Source: Lethocerus indicus
Lineage: Eukaryota > Arthropoda > Insecta > Hemiptera > Belostomatidae
Direction: 5' to 3'
NCBI GenBank assembly: GCA_019843655.1
Contig: JACDQD010000106.1
Location: forward strand, 682,001 to 746,000
Length of the DNA: 64,000 bases
A program made the translations under genes and the position numbers. Positions 1-28,030 of the stretch are shown here, piece after piece (within the stretch, counting starts at the first letter, position 1; each line of letters begins with the position of its first letter). Below the pieces are notes generated by a model. That model saw only the letters and a program-made list of their open reading frames with translations. It did no database searches and had not been told where the DNA came from.

Positions 1-554
1 GTTCTAATAAAATGGATTATGCATTAAAAAAAAATTGAATGAGGACATAAGAAGTCCTTCGTAAATCCTATTCTAAATTAAGGTACGCGACAAACATGTT
101 TAAAATGACAGGTTTCAGAAAATGAGTGCTACTTCGCAATAGAGGCATGTCGGAATTAATTATGCTTCACGTATTGTTTAATGCACCGTATTTTCAAATT
201 CACCGGTTGCTGTTTCTTTAGATTTGATAACACAACAGGATAATGCATCGAGGTAACGACATTCAAACGCTATCAATTGTAATTGGTGATAACAATTTCT
301 CTGTACTGAAACAAAAAATAATTGCCGATAATTTAACCATACGGAAGAGATTTCTTTTAGGGCCAGAAAAACTGAGCTAATTTATCGGTTTATAGTCACT
401 TTAACAATGTTTTTGATCGCGTTCGATAGTAGTGTTTCACGCTATAGAACAAAATCTACCCTTCCGTTCGAATGGTATCCTTATGATTCCTGTCATCCCT
501 CGAAACAAGATAGATCTACATACGGGCGTTCAAATCAACGGGTGTTCCATATAC
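1..554. other. AT-rich non-coding; probable intron of the left-edge gene
   Basis: No convincing coding sequence or RNA gene is visible here. If the minus-strand exon at 555-699 is real, this stretch is the start of its first intron, which begins with GTATAT just below 555 and runs off the window. Nothing else was recognised. Confidence 0.4.
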
Positions 555-699
555 CTAGTCTGACAGTGCTGCCTCCGATGATGAAGTTGGGGAAGAAAGG
601 GTAGACGTATCTGTCGAAGCCGATGGTGAGGCAGAGGGAGGGGCTGGCGAATAAGAAGATGAAGAGGCAGGTTAAAACGGCCGTGGAGGAGGTCGACAT
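555..699 (-). CDS. Probable first coding exon of a secreted or membrane protein (signal peptide), partial
   Basis: The first in-frame ATG (minus strand, starting at 699) follows an in-frame TGA at 757-759 and has a purine at -3. It opens 48 codons that begin MSTSSTAVLTCLFIFLFASP. Residues 7-22 form a strong hydrophobic core followed by small residues, the pattern of a cleavable signal peptide. The mature start (about residues 24-48) contains GFDRYVYPFFPNF and no known domain. The frame runs into a GT donor (CTAG/GTATAT) in phase 1, so the rest of the gene lies outside the window to the left. The exon sits in a GC-rich patch (560-960) unlike the AT-rich surroundings, as expected for a promoter-proximal exon. 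I do not recognise the protein; a secreted ligand, a neuropeptide precursor or an adhesion or receptor protein are all possible. The exon call rests on signal-peptide quality, start context and donor, not on homology. Confidence 0.45.
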
Positions 700-1023
700 G
701 TCGGAGCCAGTGGGCACCACCCGGTCCACTCGGATAATGACCGCAGATCGCGCGTTTCACGCTCCCTTTATCGGCGGCCGTCCACTAGACGCCAAATGAG
801 CGCCAACCGAAAAACCGGCACGGCGTTCTCTCACCTCGAGGCACGTAGAACGCCCCCAATCCCCCGCCCCGCCCGACCACACCTCCTCCGACCACGCCGC
901 CATCCCGAAGACCACCCCCAACAGGGATATGAACAAACGGAATATCTTGTTTTCTTTGTTTCCACTGCTGTGGTAAAATAAAGCTCCAGGAGGGATTCGG
1001 CCTCTTGTCGATCAAAGCCCCTG

Positions 1024-1032
1024 TTTTATATA
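1024..1032 (-). promoter_or_regulatory. Candidate TATA box upstream of the 555-699 exon
   Basis: The minus strand reads TATATAAAA here, about 325 bases upstream of the putative ATG at 699. A start of transcription near 1000 would give a 5' UTR of about 300 bases crossing the GC-rich patch. No clear initiator motif was found at the expected spacing, and such AT strings are common nearby, so this is tentative. Confidence 0.25.
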
Positions 1033-2119
1033 TCTTAAAAAAGATTATTACGGAATTTGTATATCCGCCCTATTCAAATATGAGAACCGTCGACGTACAA
1101 AAGCTACCAGGGTACTGAATACACGCGCTAATAATTTTGTGCCAATATTGTGCCTATATCAGAAAAGGACCAGTCTCTCTTCCTGAAAACTGAGAGATAA
1201 ATATTTGGGAGCGCTATTATTGTCGGATGTATTGTCTTCTTATATTTAAAAAAAATTGTCATATTTATTAAAAAGAATTCTCTCTTTCTTTAGAAGTTGT
1301 GTCTACGACACGGATATTTTTAAACCCATATATTTTCGCAAATTATCGCAAACTATGATGTCACAACGTTTCTCGTGAAACCTTCCCAAGGAGATACCGC
1401 GTAAAAAACGTGAATATACTATTGACAGATTTCTCTTTTCTGTCTGTCCCATTCTCGATTGATCACGGATCGCGTCCCATCTACTGCACAATTTCCCACC
1501 CCGTAAGAAGCCTAACTTGATAAATTAACGATTTGACAGAAAAAAGAATGTAACGATGTTTACTCCTCAGAGAGTTTCCTCTCTGGTTATGTAGGGTTTT
1601 TATTGTTAATATTTTTCTTAATATGGAAGCACTTTTGAGTTAAAACTTATGTTTCCAGTTGTTTTATGTATAAATAATTACGATGGTAATAATAATCGGG
1701 AAAGTTGCAACATTAAAAACCCAAGAACATACTTTACAGAATGGAGAAGAATCACTCTCCTGGTTCAAACGTCTAAATAATGCATTGCAAATAGAAAGTT
1801 TCAAAGTACTACTTTCGAAGTCGTATGCATTCATTAGCATGCATACCTGACTTTGTTTTACGCCGAAAAAGAGAAATAAACCAGCCGCTCGGTTAACATT
1901 AATTAGCGTTATACTGCCAGTTACAGTTGTCTGAAGACTGCGGAAAATTGCCCTCACGGAAATTCCATCATCGACCATATTGTTCCAACGAATATTAAAT
2001 ATGTTCTCAGTATAACGTACACAAGCAAACAAAATGGATTTCAGAAGACAGATACAGAACAAGGTATTTTAATAGACGACGAAAAAAGTGAAAATCATAA
2101 AAAAATAATAATAATAAAA
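1033..2119. other. Non-coding, mostly AT-rich
   Basis: Short stop-bounded frames occur on both strands. The longest, 1664-2062 on the minus strand, has no recognisable domain. I see no RNA gene or mobile element. Confidence 0.4.
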
Positions 2120-2195
2120 TATTATTAGTTGATAATTACGTTTTTCATTCAGCTCCAACTCTATGATTGTAGTGTTTGCCGTTCCCTAAGCTCCT
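2120..2195 (-). pseudogene. Decayed partial copy of SLK exon 22 with its splice donor
   Basis: This segment aligns with 7691-7773, which is the last 63 bases of SLK exon 22 plus 20 bases of the following intron. The first 30 bases are nearly identical, then there is a 7-base gap and further close match including GATTGTAGT and CCCTAAGCTCCT. The copy lies in the same orientation, about 5.5 kb downstream and beyond the last SLK exon. In the frame of the parent exon it carries an in-frame stop (TAG in place of AGA) and two length changes, so it cannot serve as a coding exon. Because it carries intron sequence past the donor, it came from genomic DNA, not from spliced mRNA. Confidence 0.75.
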
Positions 2196-4014
2196 TGTCT
2201 TTATCATAATGTGTGTGTCCCGTAGTTAATATATTCTCAAGTATTTGTGAGACCATCATGTCTGGCGTTAAGGCATTTCAACGCAGTATAAAGTTATAAA
2301 TAGGGGGTGAACAGTCCACATGTAGACTTTTAAATACCACTACCTAACATAAATTTGTGCCATAAACTGTGATGGTATAATCTGAACTTTCGTGTCGGCC
2401 GAACATGACATTTTCATTTGTAACATTTAGCATATTTGTATGGCACAAATAAATTATTTGTAATGATTACAAAAACGCATTTTATACAATTTATCAGAGT
2501 GCTGATTTTGCGATTGTGTGAAAAAATAACTATGAGGGGAAGGAAATTAAAAGCATGATTAAATGTAGTCCTGAGCCAATACTTGAGTAAATGAGAAAAG
2601 AAGGTACAGGAGTAATAAACTAATATAAGAGAAATAGAAAATGGTGGAAGATAGAAGGAAGTACATACACTGGTAAGAACTATGGTAGTTGAAAAAATGT
2701 GAAGTATGAGTCAGTATATTAAACAACTTCTGGACTATAAAAATAATATGTTTAACTTAACATATTTATATTTGAACAATATATATATGTACATAAATTA
2801 GTTCAATATATAAGTTCTATATGCATTTATATACAGTTAAAACAATCTCATAAAGTTTATCCTCTCAATTTGTTACAGACAATATTTAGATTTTCTTCAT
2901 TCTCATATTCAAAATGCACATTAAAATCCACAGTGAGCCTAAAATTATAAATGTACATCTCTATTTGGTGATGTACAACAACCGTTAAATGAAACAATGG
3001 TGTTATTAGTAACATAATTAGGACATAATGAAGTTGACAATAATCTGTTAACAAGATTATTTACCATATTGTTTAAAGTTAATTATAAACAAACATAACA
3101 TTATACATTATGAGTTATATTTACATAAGAGATTTCAATATGATACATATTCCTAAAGCTTGACCTCGAGCACATTAAATATAAAATGAGCAACTGCAAA
3201 ATGGGTCATATTCCCATTTTACAGACAAAATAATATTTAATAATAATATGTTACCAATGTGCAATATAAAATGTACAACTAGGTTGAAATGTACATACTA
3301 CTAATCTGAGTTAAATTTATTCAAGAGGTTTGAAATGTGTGAAATGCTAACCTTAACCAATCAGAGATAATAATTTGATAATTGTGGAAAATATTAACTG
3401 TTTAACTGAAAGGAGAGTACAGGGTACTACTCTGAATATTATATTCCCATAAAAAATGAATAACATTATTTTTTGACCAGTTAAATTTATTCAATATAAA
3501 CACTAAAATGAACTTACTGATTCTGATACAACAAAATTAGTTTAAACTAAATTTGGCACTTGCAATTAGACTACTGATTAATTTTAGTTTTAAAATGTGC
3601 TTTAAATAAAAAATGGAATTAAAATTAAAAGAAACAAAATGTGTTCATAATATCTGTAAATATCACTCAATGATCCTAATATAACAGAACATCACTTCTT
3701 TCAACTTATCTGGGTTATTCAATAATATAATCACATGTAACTTTTCTCAAAAATTATTAAAAAAAAGAAATAAATGCAAAAATCACTGGGTATCAAAGGA
3801 GTGCTTTTAGAATTTGGTACAGTTTAAATGTGGCACCAACCTTTAAGAATCAGAAGGCTGCCAATTAGAATAATGAAATTGATACATAATACGAATATAA
3901 AATTATTTAATGAATACTTCTATTTCACCCATATAATTTATGTCGCTTTAAAATTTTCTGAATTATTAAGGTAAATATAAAGATCACTACTACCTAATTA
4001 AATTCAGAATAATA
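2196..4014. other. AT-rich intergenic DNA or distal 3' UTR of the SLK gene
   Basis: No coding sequence is visible. Several minus-strand AATAAA signals occur (for example 3486-3491), so some transcripts of the kinase gene could end here. No repeat family was recognised. Confidence 0.4.
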
Positions 4015-4020
4015 TTTATT
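4015..4020 (-). terminator. Polyadenylation signal AATAAA for SLK (first one after the canonical stop)
   Basis: This is the first minus-strand AATAAA downstream of the stop codon at 4434-4436, giving a 3' UTR of roughly 430 bases. The actual cleavage site is not known from sequence. Confidence 0.4.
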
Positions 4021-4433
4021 TACATATATGATCTATAAGATCATAGATTTGTAGAATAAAGTGTACAGTCCTCATTTCAAGATGTCTACATAATTCTTAG
4101 ACAAAATATTATAAGATATAATATTTGGACGGTAGCATCAAAATTGATTTTTTCCAAATCACACAACATACAACAGCACCACACAAGCATTGTTATCGGC
4201 CATTCTGGCTGATAAATATATATGTAATGAATATTCGTTAGTTTATAAAACTACATAGATTAAGATAGAATATGATTTCACAAAGCGTTTTCTTGGTTTG
4301 CCAAGGAAGAAAGGCCCTTCAAGTGACAGCTATGATCACAACATACGAGTTTAAGTGCACACAATTCATGGGACTGGGACTATGAAGAGCACCTACACTA
4401 GTGAATGATAACATATAACGGCTAACACAAATG

Positions 4434-21689
<17,256 letters not shown>

Positions 21690-21840
21690 TCCGCAAATTC
21701 TTTTCCTGGTCGTACGCAGAGTGGTCCAGAATCACAAATCCTTTGCCGTAGCACATAAAAATTACATTGTGATATAAATTAAGCAAACTTCGAGTAATTA
21801 CAGTCAATAACACTAGTAACACCTGTTTCTTTTCACCGCA
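21690..21840 (-). other. Probable non-coding first exon of SLK (outer end uncertain)
   Basis: Moderately GC sequence ends at a consensus donor at 21690. It contains no in-frame start linked to the kinase reading frame. The upstream limit is a guess from the position of the CRE and of the divergent HDAC3 leader. Confidence 0.4.
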
Positions 21841-21890
21841 GCTATTTTAAGAATCATTCGGAATCCATTTTCTTTCACCACGCCTGGAAA

Positions 21891-21898
21891 TGACGTCA
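21891..21898. promoter_or_regulatory. Perfect palindromic CRE (TGACGTCA) in the shared promoter
   Basis: The full eight-base ATF/CREB consensus occurs between the presumed first exons of the divergent SLK and HDAC3 genes. Being palindromic, it could serve both directions. A TATA-poor compact region between two broadly expressed genes is a usual setting for such a site. Confidence 0.5.
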
Positions 21899-21954
21899 GC
21901 ACTGAAAAAGGGAGTCGAAACCTACTGGACGTAAACATATAAAATTCATTTCAA

Positions 21955-21962
21955 AATCGATA
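21955..21962. promoter_or_regulatory. DRE-like site (AATCGATA, 7 of 8 of TATCGATA)
   Basis: One mismatch from the insect DREF-binding element found in many housekeeping promoters. It lies about 60 bases from the CRE, inside the divergent promoter. Short motif, so only suggestive. Confidence 0.3.
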
Positions 21963-22069
21963 GAAATATTAACTTTTATTCCATATAAAACACATTTTTA
22001 ATGCTTAAAAACCTACTTGATTTAAGCTATTCGCTATTAAAGTAACTAAAATTCTGTATTTATATCCAA

Positions 22070-22218
22070 CTGAAGCGCGATCTCTGAGTCACTGTTAGTA
22101 TTGAGTGGTGATCAACCTGACTTGTTTAGAATCTTGTTTATTTTGTCGAAATAATAATGATGTTACACGAATTTTTTGGGGTAATTGTCTAAATGTTGAA
22201 TGGAAATTGTTCGGGAAG
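22070..22218 (+). other. Probable non-coding first exon of HDAC3 (5' end uncertain)
   Basis: A consensus donor (GGGAAG/GTGAGT) lies at 22219-22220. A pyrimidine-rich acceptor (TTTGTTTGTTCCAG) ends at 23159. The stretch before the donor is less AT-rich than its surroundings and has no in-frame start joined to HDAC3. The left limit is approximate. Confidence 0.5.
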
Positions 22219-23159
22219 GTGAGTCTTCTTTTAACAGTAATACTTTTTCCCGTATTAAGAACATGTTAAGGTTAGATGTGTGCGGTTATGTTCGGTAACC
22301 TGCCTGAGATTGATCAAACATTTTACCTACGTTTAGCTCTTTTTCGTGATTACTTGGGTAGGTGTTTTTGAATGTAATGCCTGTTTCATCAGCCGAGTGA
22401 TAAAATTGAATCTTAAATTAAATGCATAATTATTAGAGTTATGAGTTTCTATAATCATGTTTTGCATACTTTGTGTTGCATGCTTCATCCTTTTCATAGC
22501 TACAATGGGATTTTAATTTATGTTTTGCTTATGTGTATAGAGTTGGCATATTGATTATTTATGGGTATAGTTCATTGCATACTTATAGTTTTTGTGGCAA
22601 GATCCCCCAATTTTGTCTTCCTTCCTTTCTTAGGCCCAAATGTACCAAGTATATTACTTTCATTTACCATAGGCATATTTTATTCAGGAAAGTGTAAAGT
22701 TTTACCATTATGCTATTTAGGGTTCGTATGCTACTTTATGAAGATATGCGTAGTACCTTGTACCTTTATATAGTCATATATTGCCAGATTATGGAATGAA
22801 CATGTATGCTTTTTATTTATGATATGAGTATGTAATTGTATTTGCTCATAATTTAATGTATGAACAAGGATATTTTGTTGAATTATTTTAATATATTTCT
22901 GACCATTTACTTTAATACTTAGTTAAGAGCTCTTAATACTCTTAGTTAATCATTGTTTTTTTTTTTTAATAGAATATTATTACTTAAGATCCCATATATT
23001 TTGCTCCTTAGCTGTAATATGGAAAATATTAAAGCACATTAAAAAGCTGAAACTTTCTTTATAAAATGGACCAATATTATTATGTTAGGTTATTTATTAA
23101 TTGCTTATGAATTAAACTATTAATTGCCAATTGTGTACCTTTGTTTTTGTTTGTTCCAG
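22219..23159 (+). other. HDAC3 5' UTR intron
   Basis: 941 AT-rich bases bounded by GTGAGT and a strong polypyrimidine acceptor. One short plus-strand open frame at 22561-22773 has no recognisable product. This is the only intron evident in the gene. Confidence 0.6.
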
Positions 23160-23239
23160 TTTAAGTTAGTGAACAGTCAGGATAACCACATACATAGAAC
23201 ATACGTCAGTGGATCATCTATTTTTAAAGTAGTACAAAT

Positions 23240-23254
23240 ATGAGTTATAACTGA
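23240..23254 (+). promoter_or_regulatory. Short upstream ORF in the HDAC3 leader
   Basis: ATG AGT TAT AAC TGA lies 37 bases before the HDAC3 start codon, within the presumed second exon leader. With its stop so close it could reduce or delay initiation at the main start. No other upstream ATG is evident between the acceptor and the CDS except those in this short stretch. Confidence 0.4.
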
Positions 23255-23291
23255 ATACGCATATAGTTATTTGTTGAAATATAACTGGAAA

Positions 23292-24596
23292 ATGTCAAAA
23301 AAGGTCTTTTATTTTTACAATCCAGATGTTGGTAACTTCCATTATGGACCTGGACATCCAATGAAACCACATCGTTTATCTGTAATTCACAGTTTGGTGC
23401 TTAATTATGGGTTGCATAAAAAAATGCAGATATATCGACCATATCGTGCTAGTGCACATGATATGTGTAGGTTTCATGCATATGATTATATAAGGTTTTT
23501 ACGGAAGGTAACACCTCAGAGCATTCAATCATTTACAAAAGATTTGAGTACTTTTAACGTTGGAGATGACTGTCCAGTTTTTGAAGGGCTTTTTGACTTT
23601 TGCTCTATGTATACAGGTGCATCTCTAGAAGGTGCTATGAAATTGAACCATAAGTGTTGTGACATAGCTATCAATTGGTCTGGAGGATTACATCACGCTA
23701 AGAAATTTGAAGCCTCTGGTTTCTGTTATGTTAATGATATTGTTATTGCAATTTTGGAACTATTGAAGTATCATGCACGTGTTCTGTATATAGATATTGA
23801 TGTTCACCATGGAGATGGTGTACAAGAAGCATTTTATTTAACAGATAGAGTTATGACAGTTTCATTTCACAAATATGGAAGCTTATTCTTTCCGGGCACT
23901 GGTGATATGTACGAGATTGGTGCAGAGAGTGGAAGGTACTATTCAGTTAATGTTCCCTTGAAGGAGGGTATAGATGATCAAAGTTATTTCCAAGTTTTTA
24001 ATCCTATTATTAAAAATGTGATGGATTTTTTTCAACCAACTGCTATAGTTTTACAGTGTGGTGCTGATTCTTTAGACAATGATAGATTGGGCTGTTTCAG
24101 TTTAAGTACAAAAGGTCACGGTGAATGTGTTAAATTTGTTCGTGATTTTAACATTCCTTTACTTGCGGTTGGTGGAGGTGGATATACATTAAAAAATGTT
24201 GCAAGATGTTGGACTTATGAAACTTCTCTGTTGGTAAATGAACCAATCAGTAATGAACTCCCATATAACGAATATTTAGAATATTTCGCTCCTGATTTTA
24301 CATTACATCCTGAAGTACTAACAAAGCAAGAAAATGCCAACAGCAAGCAATATCTTGAAGCTATCACTAGGCATGTATATGATAATTTGAAGATGATACA
24401 ACACTCTCCTAGTGTCCAAATGCAAGATGTCCCAGGTGATATATTTCCAACTGATGATTCCGCCATGCTTGATGAACTAGATCCTGATGTACGTGTTCCT
24501 CAAGTAGAAGAAGACAGAAGGATAGAACCGGCAAATGAATTTTATGATGGGGATAAAGATCAGGACAAGCCTGATGAATCTTTGGCTCCTTCATAA
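23292..24596 (+). CDS. HDAC3: Histone deacetylase 3 (class I, zinc-dependent)
   Basis: A single uninterrupted frame of 434 residues, against 428 in human HDAC3. The start is the ATG with A at -3; the open frame extends 7 codons further up but without ATG. The enzyme removes acetyl groups from histone lysines as the catalytic subunit of the nuclear NCoR/SMRT complex. The sequence starts [20 protein letters not shown] and carries every class I motif: H134-H135 in GGLHHAKK, zinc ligands D170, H172 (DIDVHHGDG) and D259 (QCGADS), and Y298 (GGGGYT). These numbers equal those of human HDAC3. Of the inositol-phosphate contacts, H17, G21, K25 and R265 are kept, while R301 is lysine. The last 50 residues are acidic and include PANEFYDGD as in other HDAC3 proteins. 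The gene is divergent from SLK, with a 5' UTR intron but no coding intron. Confidence 0.97.
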   Translation: MSKKVFYFYNPDVGNFHYGPGHPMKPHRLSVIHSLVLNYGLHKKMQIYRPYRASAHDMCRFHAYDYIRFLRKVTPQSIQSFTKDLSTFNVGDDCPVFEGLFDFCSMYTGASLEGAMKLNHKCCDIAINWSGGLHHAKKFEASGFCYVNDIVIAILELLKYHARVLYIDIDVHHGDGVQEAFYLTDRVMTVSFHKYGSLFFPGTGDMYEIGAESGRYYSVNVPLKEGIDDQSYFQVFNPIIKNVMDFFQPTAIVLQCGADSLDNDRLGCFSLSTKGHGECVKFVRDFNIPLLAVGGGGYTLKNVARCWTYETSLLVNEPISNELPYNEYLEYFAPDFTLHPEVLTKQENANSKQYLEAITRHVYDNLKMIQHSPSVQMQDVPGDIFPTDDSAMLDELDPDVRVPQVEEDRRIEPANEFYDGDKDQDKPDESLAPS

Positions 24597-24644
24597 GGAG
24601 GGCACATTTTTTTAAATGAAACAACCCATAACAGCATGAAGATA

Positions 24645-24650
24645 AATAAA
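24645..24650 (+). terminator. Polyadenylation signal AATAAA for HDAC3
   Basis: It lies 49 bases after the stop codon and would give a very short 3' UTR. Further AATAAA signals downstream (for example near 25690, 26300 and 26584) leave room for longer transcripts. Confidence 0.45.
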
Positions 24651-27068
24651 AATGTGTACAAAAAGTGCATGACTAGACATTTTTGACAGGACACCATCCT
24701 ATGATGTATTAAGTAAATAATAATATTGAACATTTTAAAAGTGGAAAAAAGATTTTTCTTCAGGTCCATCTCAGGTCTGTTTTGTAGGTCATATGTGTCA
24801 TTAAATATTTTTTATTCCTATCTTTTAAATTCATTATTTGTACAGAGATTTTATTTTTCATTTTTTAGATCTGATCAATTTGGAAAATGTGTTTTATTAC
24901 TTCTTTTAATCCTTATCGTAGTACTTGTTGAAAAAATAGCACCTTAAGCAGAATTGTGAGTATTATATATTATGTGAATGTTATAGAAATTTCGAAAATA
25001 GTATGCACTAATATATATGATATTTTCATTTAACTACATGAGATACTTTTACTACTTGTCAGGTATAAAATTAAATTTCTTGATGTTGGACTGTAAGGTG
25101 ATGTTAGTTACAACTTAGAGCCTGCCTTTACTACTCATAGTGTAGATTAAATACATTTTTAAATGTGGTTATATTTGTTCATGTTATATGGAACTTAAAT
25201 TTAATGAACATTGACTGATGCTCTAGTTGTAAGACTACTGTTATCTGTATGTACAAATTTAGAACTTCTCTGATTATACTTTAGATGTGTTATAAATAGT
25301 GTATAAAAGAGAAAAAGTAATTGGAAGTAATGAATTAACAATGTATGGTTAATTTAGAATTAAAAATTTTGATACAGTTCAAGGCTACTTATTTTTATTG
25401 AAAGTTAGCTACCATTTGTTTAGCTGTTTCTGTTTTTTCAAAGTAGTTAGATAATTGAAGTCATTTATTAATTTATGAATTTCATCTTACAGTCGTTCAT
25501 TGTCTGTATTAATAATGACTCTTTGCATTGTTGATTTGTTCTCACTACCATTTTTACCAGTGTTTAATTCTTAGAAAATACTTGTCAGATTTTATTAATA
25601 TCTTGTTAATTATTTTTATATTGTTACTAATTCAATCAAGAATTGAAAGCTGGCTTATAGAAAGATTAATTCAGTCCTACAGAAGAAAAAATAAAATTCT
25701 CTGTTATATTTATTGTTGTTGTACTATCATACAATGAAAAATGTCTGGTTTGCATGCAAACATATTTATAAAATGGAAATATTTATTGATGATGTATTTA
25801 TGAATGGAATGTGATGAATGGTATTTATATAGCTGCAATACAGTATTTTTGGACTATAAGTTGTTGTCTTTTGTAGACATATTTATTTCCTTGTCATCCA
25901 AAACTGAAATTCACCATTTCATTTTTGTTATTTTCTGGGTTAATGGAAAAATATCATTGATTGTTTGACTTTTATTTCAAAGAAAGCACAAAATAAAAAA
26001 GGTAGTATAATGATAGCTCATGAAACACCAGTGTGTCACTCGTGTCTAAATTGCATTGAAACAAATGTGTTTGCTAAACTTCACACATTTCATATTGTAG
26101 TCAATGAGGATGGATATGTAAAATCCATGGTTCATTATAAATTTTATTAAACATTTTGATCTTGAATCTTCCATATCTTTTGGTGCACCTATATTTATTA
26201 TTAAGGTTGTAAGGATTTTAAATATGATTTATATTATATTAGTTTAAATACAGAGGCTTTCATTTTTCTTTTTTAGTAAAACTGGATTGGCTAAAATGTT
26301 TTTAATAAAATTCTCAACTATCACATGCAAAAGAAATTATATTTTACATTAGGAAATTCCATGTTGACCTATTTAAATATCCACTTTAAACTTCCTTACT
26401 ATTAAAATTTTTGGAAAACATTATTGTATCAATGAAGCAAAGATAGTTACTTCATTTTATAGTGATTATGAAACAATCATTACTACTCTTAACACTTTTT
26501 TTATGTATTACTTTTTTATTTTTATTAAATGACCATCATTATGAATAAGTGTTTAATTGTTTGCAGTGCTGTGAATGACAATGAATAAAAGTGTGTACTG
26601 ATATAATCAATATCCAACAATGTGAGGGTAAGAAAGAGAATTCATATAATTTGAATGACCTCATCTTGGCATTGACCTAGACCTTGGCTAGACCTAGACC
26701 TCATTATATACACAATGTGCAGTCGAATAGGAGTTAAAATGAGAAAAAGATTTTCTGAAAGAAATCATTAATAAAAATATGTCCAGTAAAAAAAGTTTAC
26801 TTAATATATTTGAAAGTGCTAATACATAGATGGGTGAACAAGACCTATCATGTTCCTATCATATTAGAAGATATTTCCTGATATTTTTCATCATCACAGA
26901 ATTTTATTATGTTAATAAACATGTTAATAATCCTATGACCGTATAACTTATGGAATGAATTTATATTGGTGCAGTCCTCCGATGAGGTGACTGCAACTTT
27001 TCAACTTCACCATCTCTTTATCAATTTATTGAGTTAGAGCAGTTACAATATCAATCATAATGAATAAT
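24651..27068. other. AT-rich 3' flank of HDAC3, no gene seen
   Basis: Long AT-rich stretch with several polyadenylation signals on the plus strand and no supportable frame. Parts may be extended HDAC3 3' UTR. Confidence 0.4.
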
Positions 27069-27287
27069 TTACAGGCTTCCTCCTATGTAAAGCAAGTTGT
27101 GCAACTTATGTGATGCCCACATCTCTTTCCTACTGAGGATTGTTTTATTTGATTCTCTATTCTGGTTGGCGTGTGTGAGTTCTGCTCCCAGTTCTGCCAA
27201 GTCGTTCTTAATTGATAATAACATCTCATCATGGGCCAATCCAACGCCTTCAGTTTCTTCCTCTGAACCTTCATCAGTGACACTTCT
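27069..27287 (-). pseudogene. Unrecognised coding-like remnant
   Basis: A 72-codon open frame with coding-like composition includes VTDEGSEEETEGVG and MLLSIKNDLAELGAELTHAN. The latter looks like a coiled-coil helix of the kind seen in retroelement ORF1 proteins. There is no start codon at its beginning (the frame opens after a TGA) and no clear acceptor. It could be a relic of a mobile element or a last exon of an unseen gene. I do not recognise the protein. Confidence 0.25.
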
Positions 27288-27394
27288 TCAACTCCTTGCA
27301 AACCATCTCACGCTCGTCGCGCCCCTCGCAGAGGGAAACCCTCATCGAAACCTGTTATCCTTTTCTTTTTTGAAACTCTATACATATGTTTAGG

Positions 27395-27416
27395 GAACTG
27401 TGGATATCCACAGTTC
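27395..27416. repeat. Perfect 22-bp palindrome
   Basis: The sequence reads GAACTGTGGAT then its exact inverse, with no spacer. It lies between the two coding-like remnants on the minus strand. Confidence 0.85.
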
Positions 27417-27569
27417 AAAAGCAAGATTGTCCACCGAATACATTTTTGCTGATGTCATGGAGCACACATCTCTTAAAGCATATTGCAAAAATTAACTTTA
27501 TTTAAATTAATTAATTTACGTTCTTAACTGACTTCAGGCGGCAAATGAAGCCAGTACTTTGTCTGGATA

Positions 27570-27668
27570 TTACTCCCTCCAAAAGGTTTTGATGATCTCC
27601 TCAAAGGTCCTTCGAGCGTTCACTATGCTATTTTTACTGTTGTAGTAGCTATCTTCAGCAGTGCAGCA
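27570..27668 (-). pseudogene. Second unrecognised coding-like remnant
   Basis: A 32-codon frame ends FEEIIKTFWRE then TAA; reading on past the stop gives YPDKVLASFAA before another stop. This is the pattern expected of a formerly longer frame. It is on the same strand as, and upstream of, the remnant at 27069-27287. No family was recognised. Confidence 0.2.
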
Positions 27669-28030
27669 TTAGAGGATGCATTTTGTTATAAAAGACAGAT
27701 TGCCTGTTATTGGGCAAGTAAGAGGCCTACTTGGAGGAAAGAGCTAAGCAATTCTACGACTTACATTTCCCGATCTGCCAGTTGGTGCTAATGTCAGTAA
27801 CAAAAGCCGCTCGGGAAGAGTCATGAACGAATCCTGTCCTTATGGGGAAGGCTATAGTCATCTCGTATAATTTTCATGCCACAGATTTTTTTACCGAGAT
27901 AATATTGTCTCCCGGAAAAGGAAACCATTACTTTTTAGTGGTCATGGAATTCAATGTAAAGTGGGACACAGTACGCTTCGTCCTTTTAGATTCCCCTTAC
28001 GATTCTAAATGTGAATGTGTTAATTGGTGA

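Noticed and set aside
1664..2062. 132-codon minus-strand open frame
   Set aside because: No recognisable domain, odd hydrophobic composition, no supporting context between the SLK 3' end and the left-edge exon.
23271..23291. Upstream extension of the HDAC3 frame by seven codons
   Set aside because: Begins with TTG, not ATG; the ATG at 23292 matches the N-terminus of other HDAC3 proteins.
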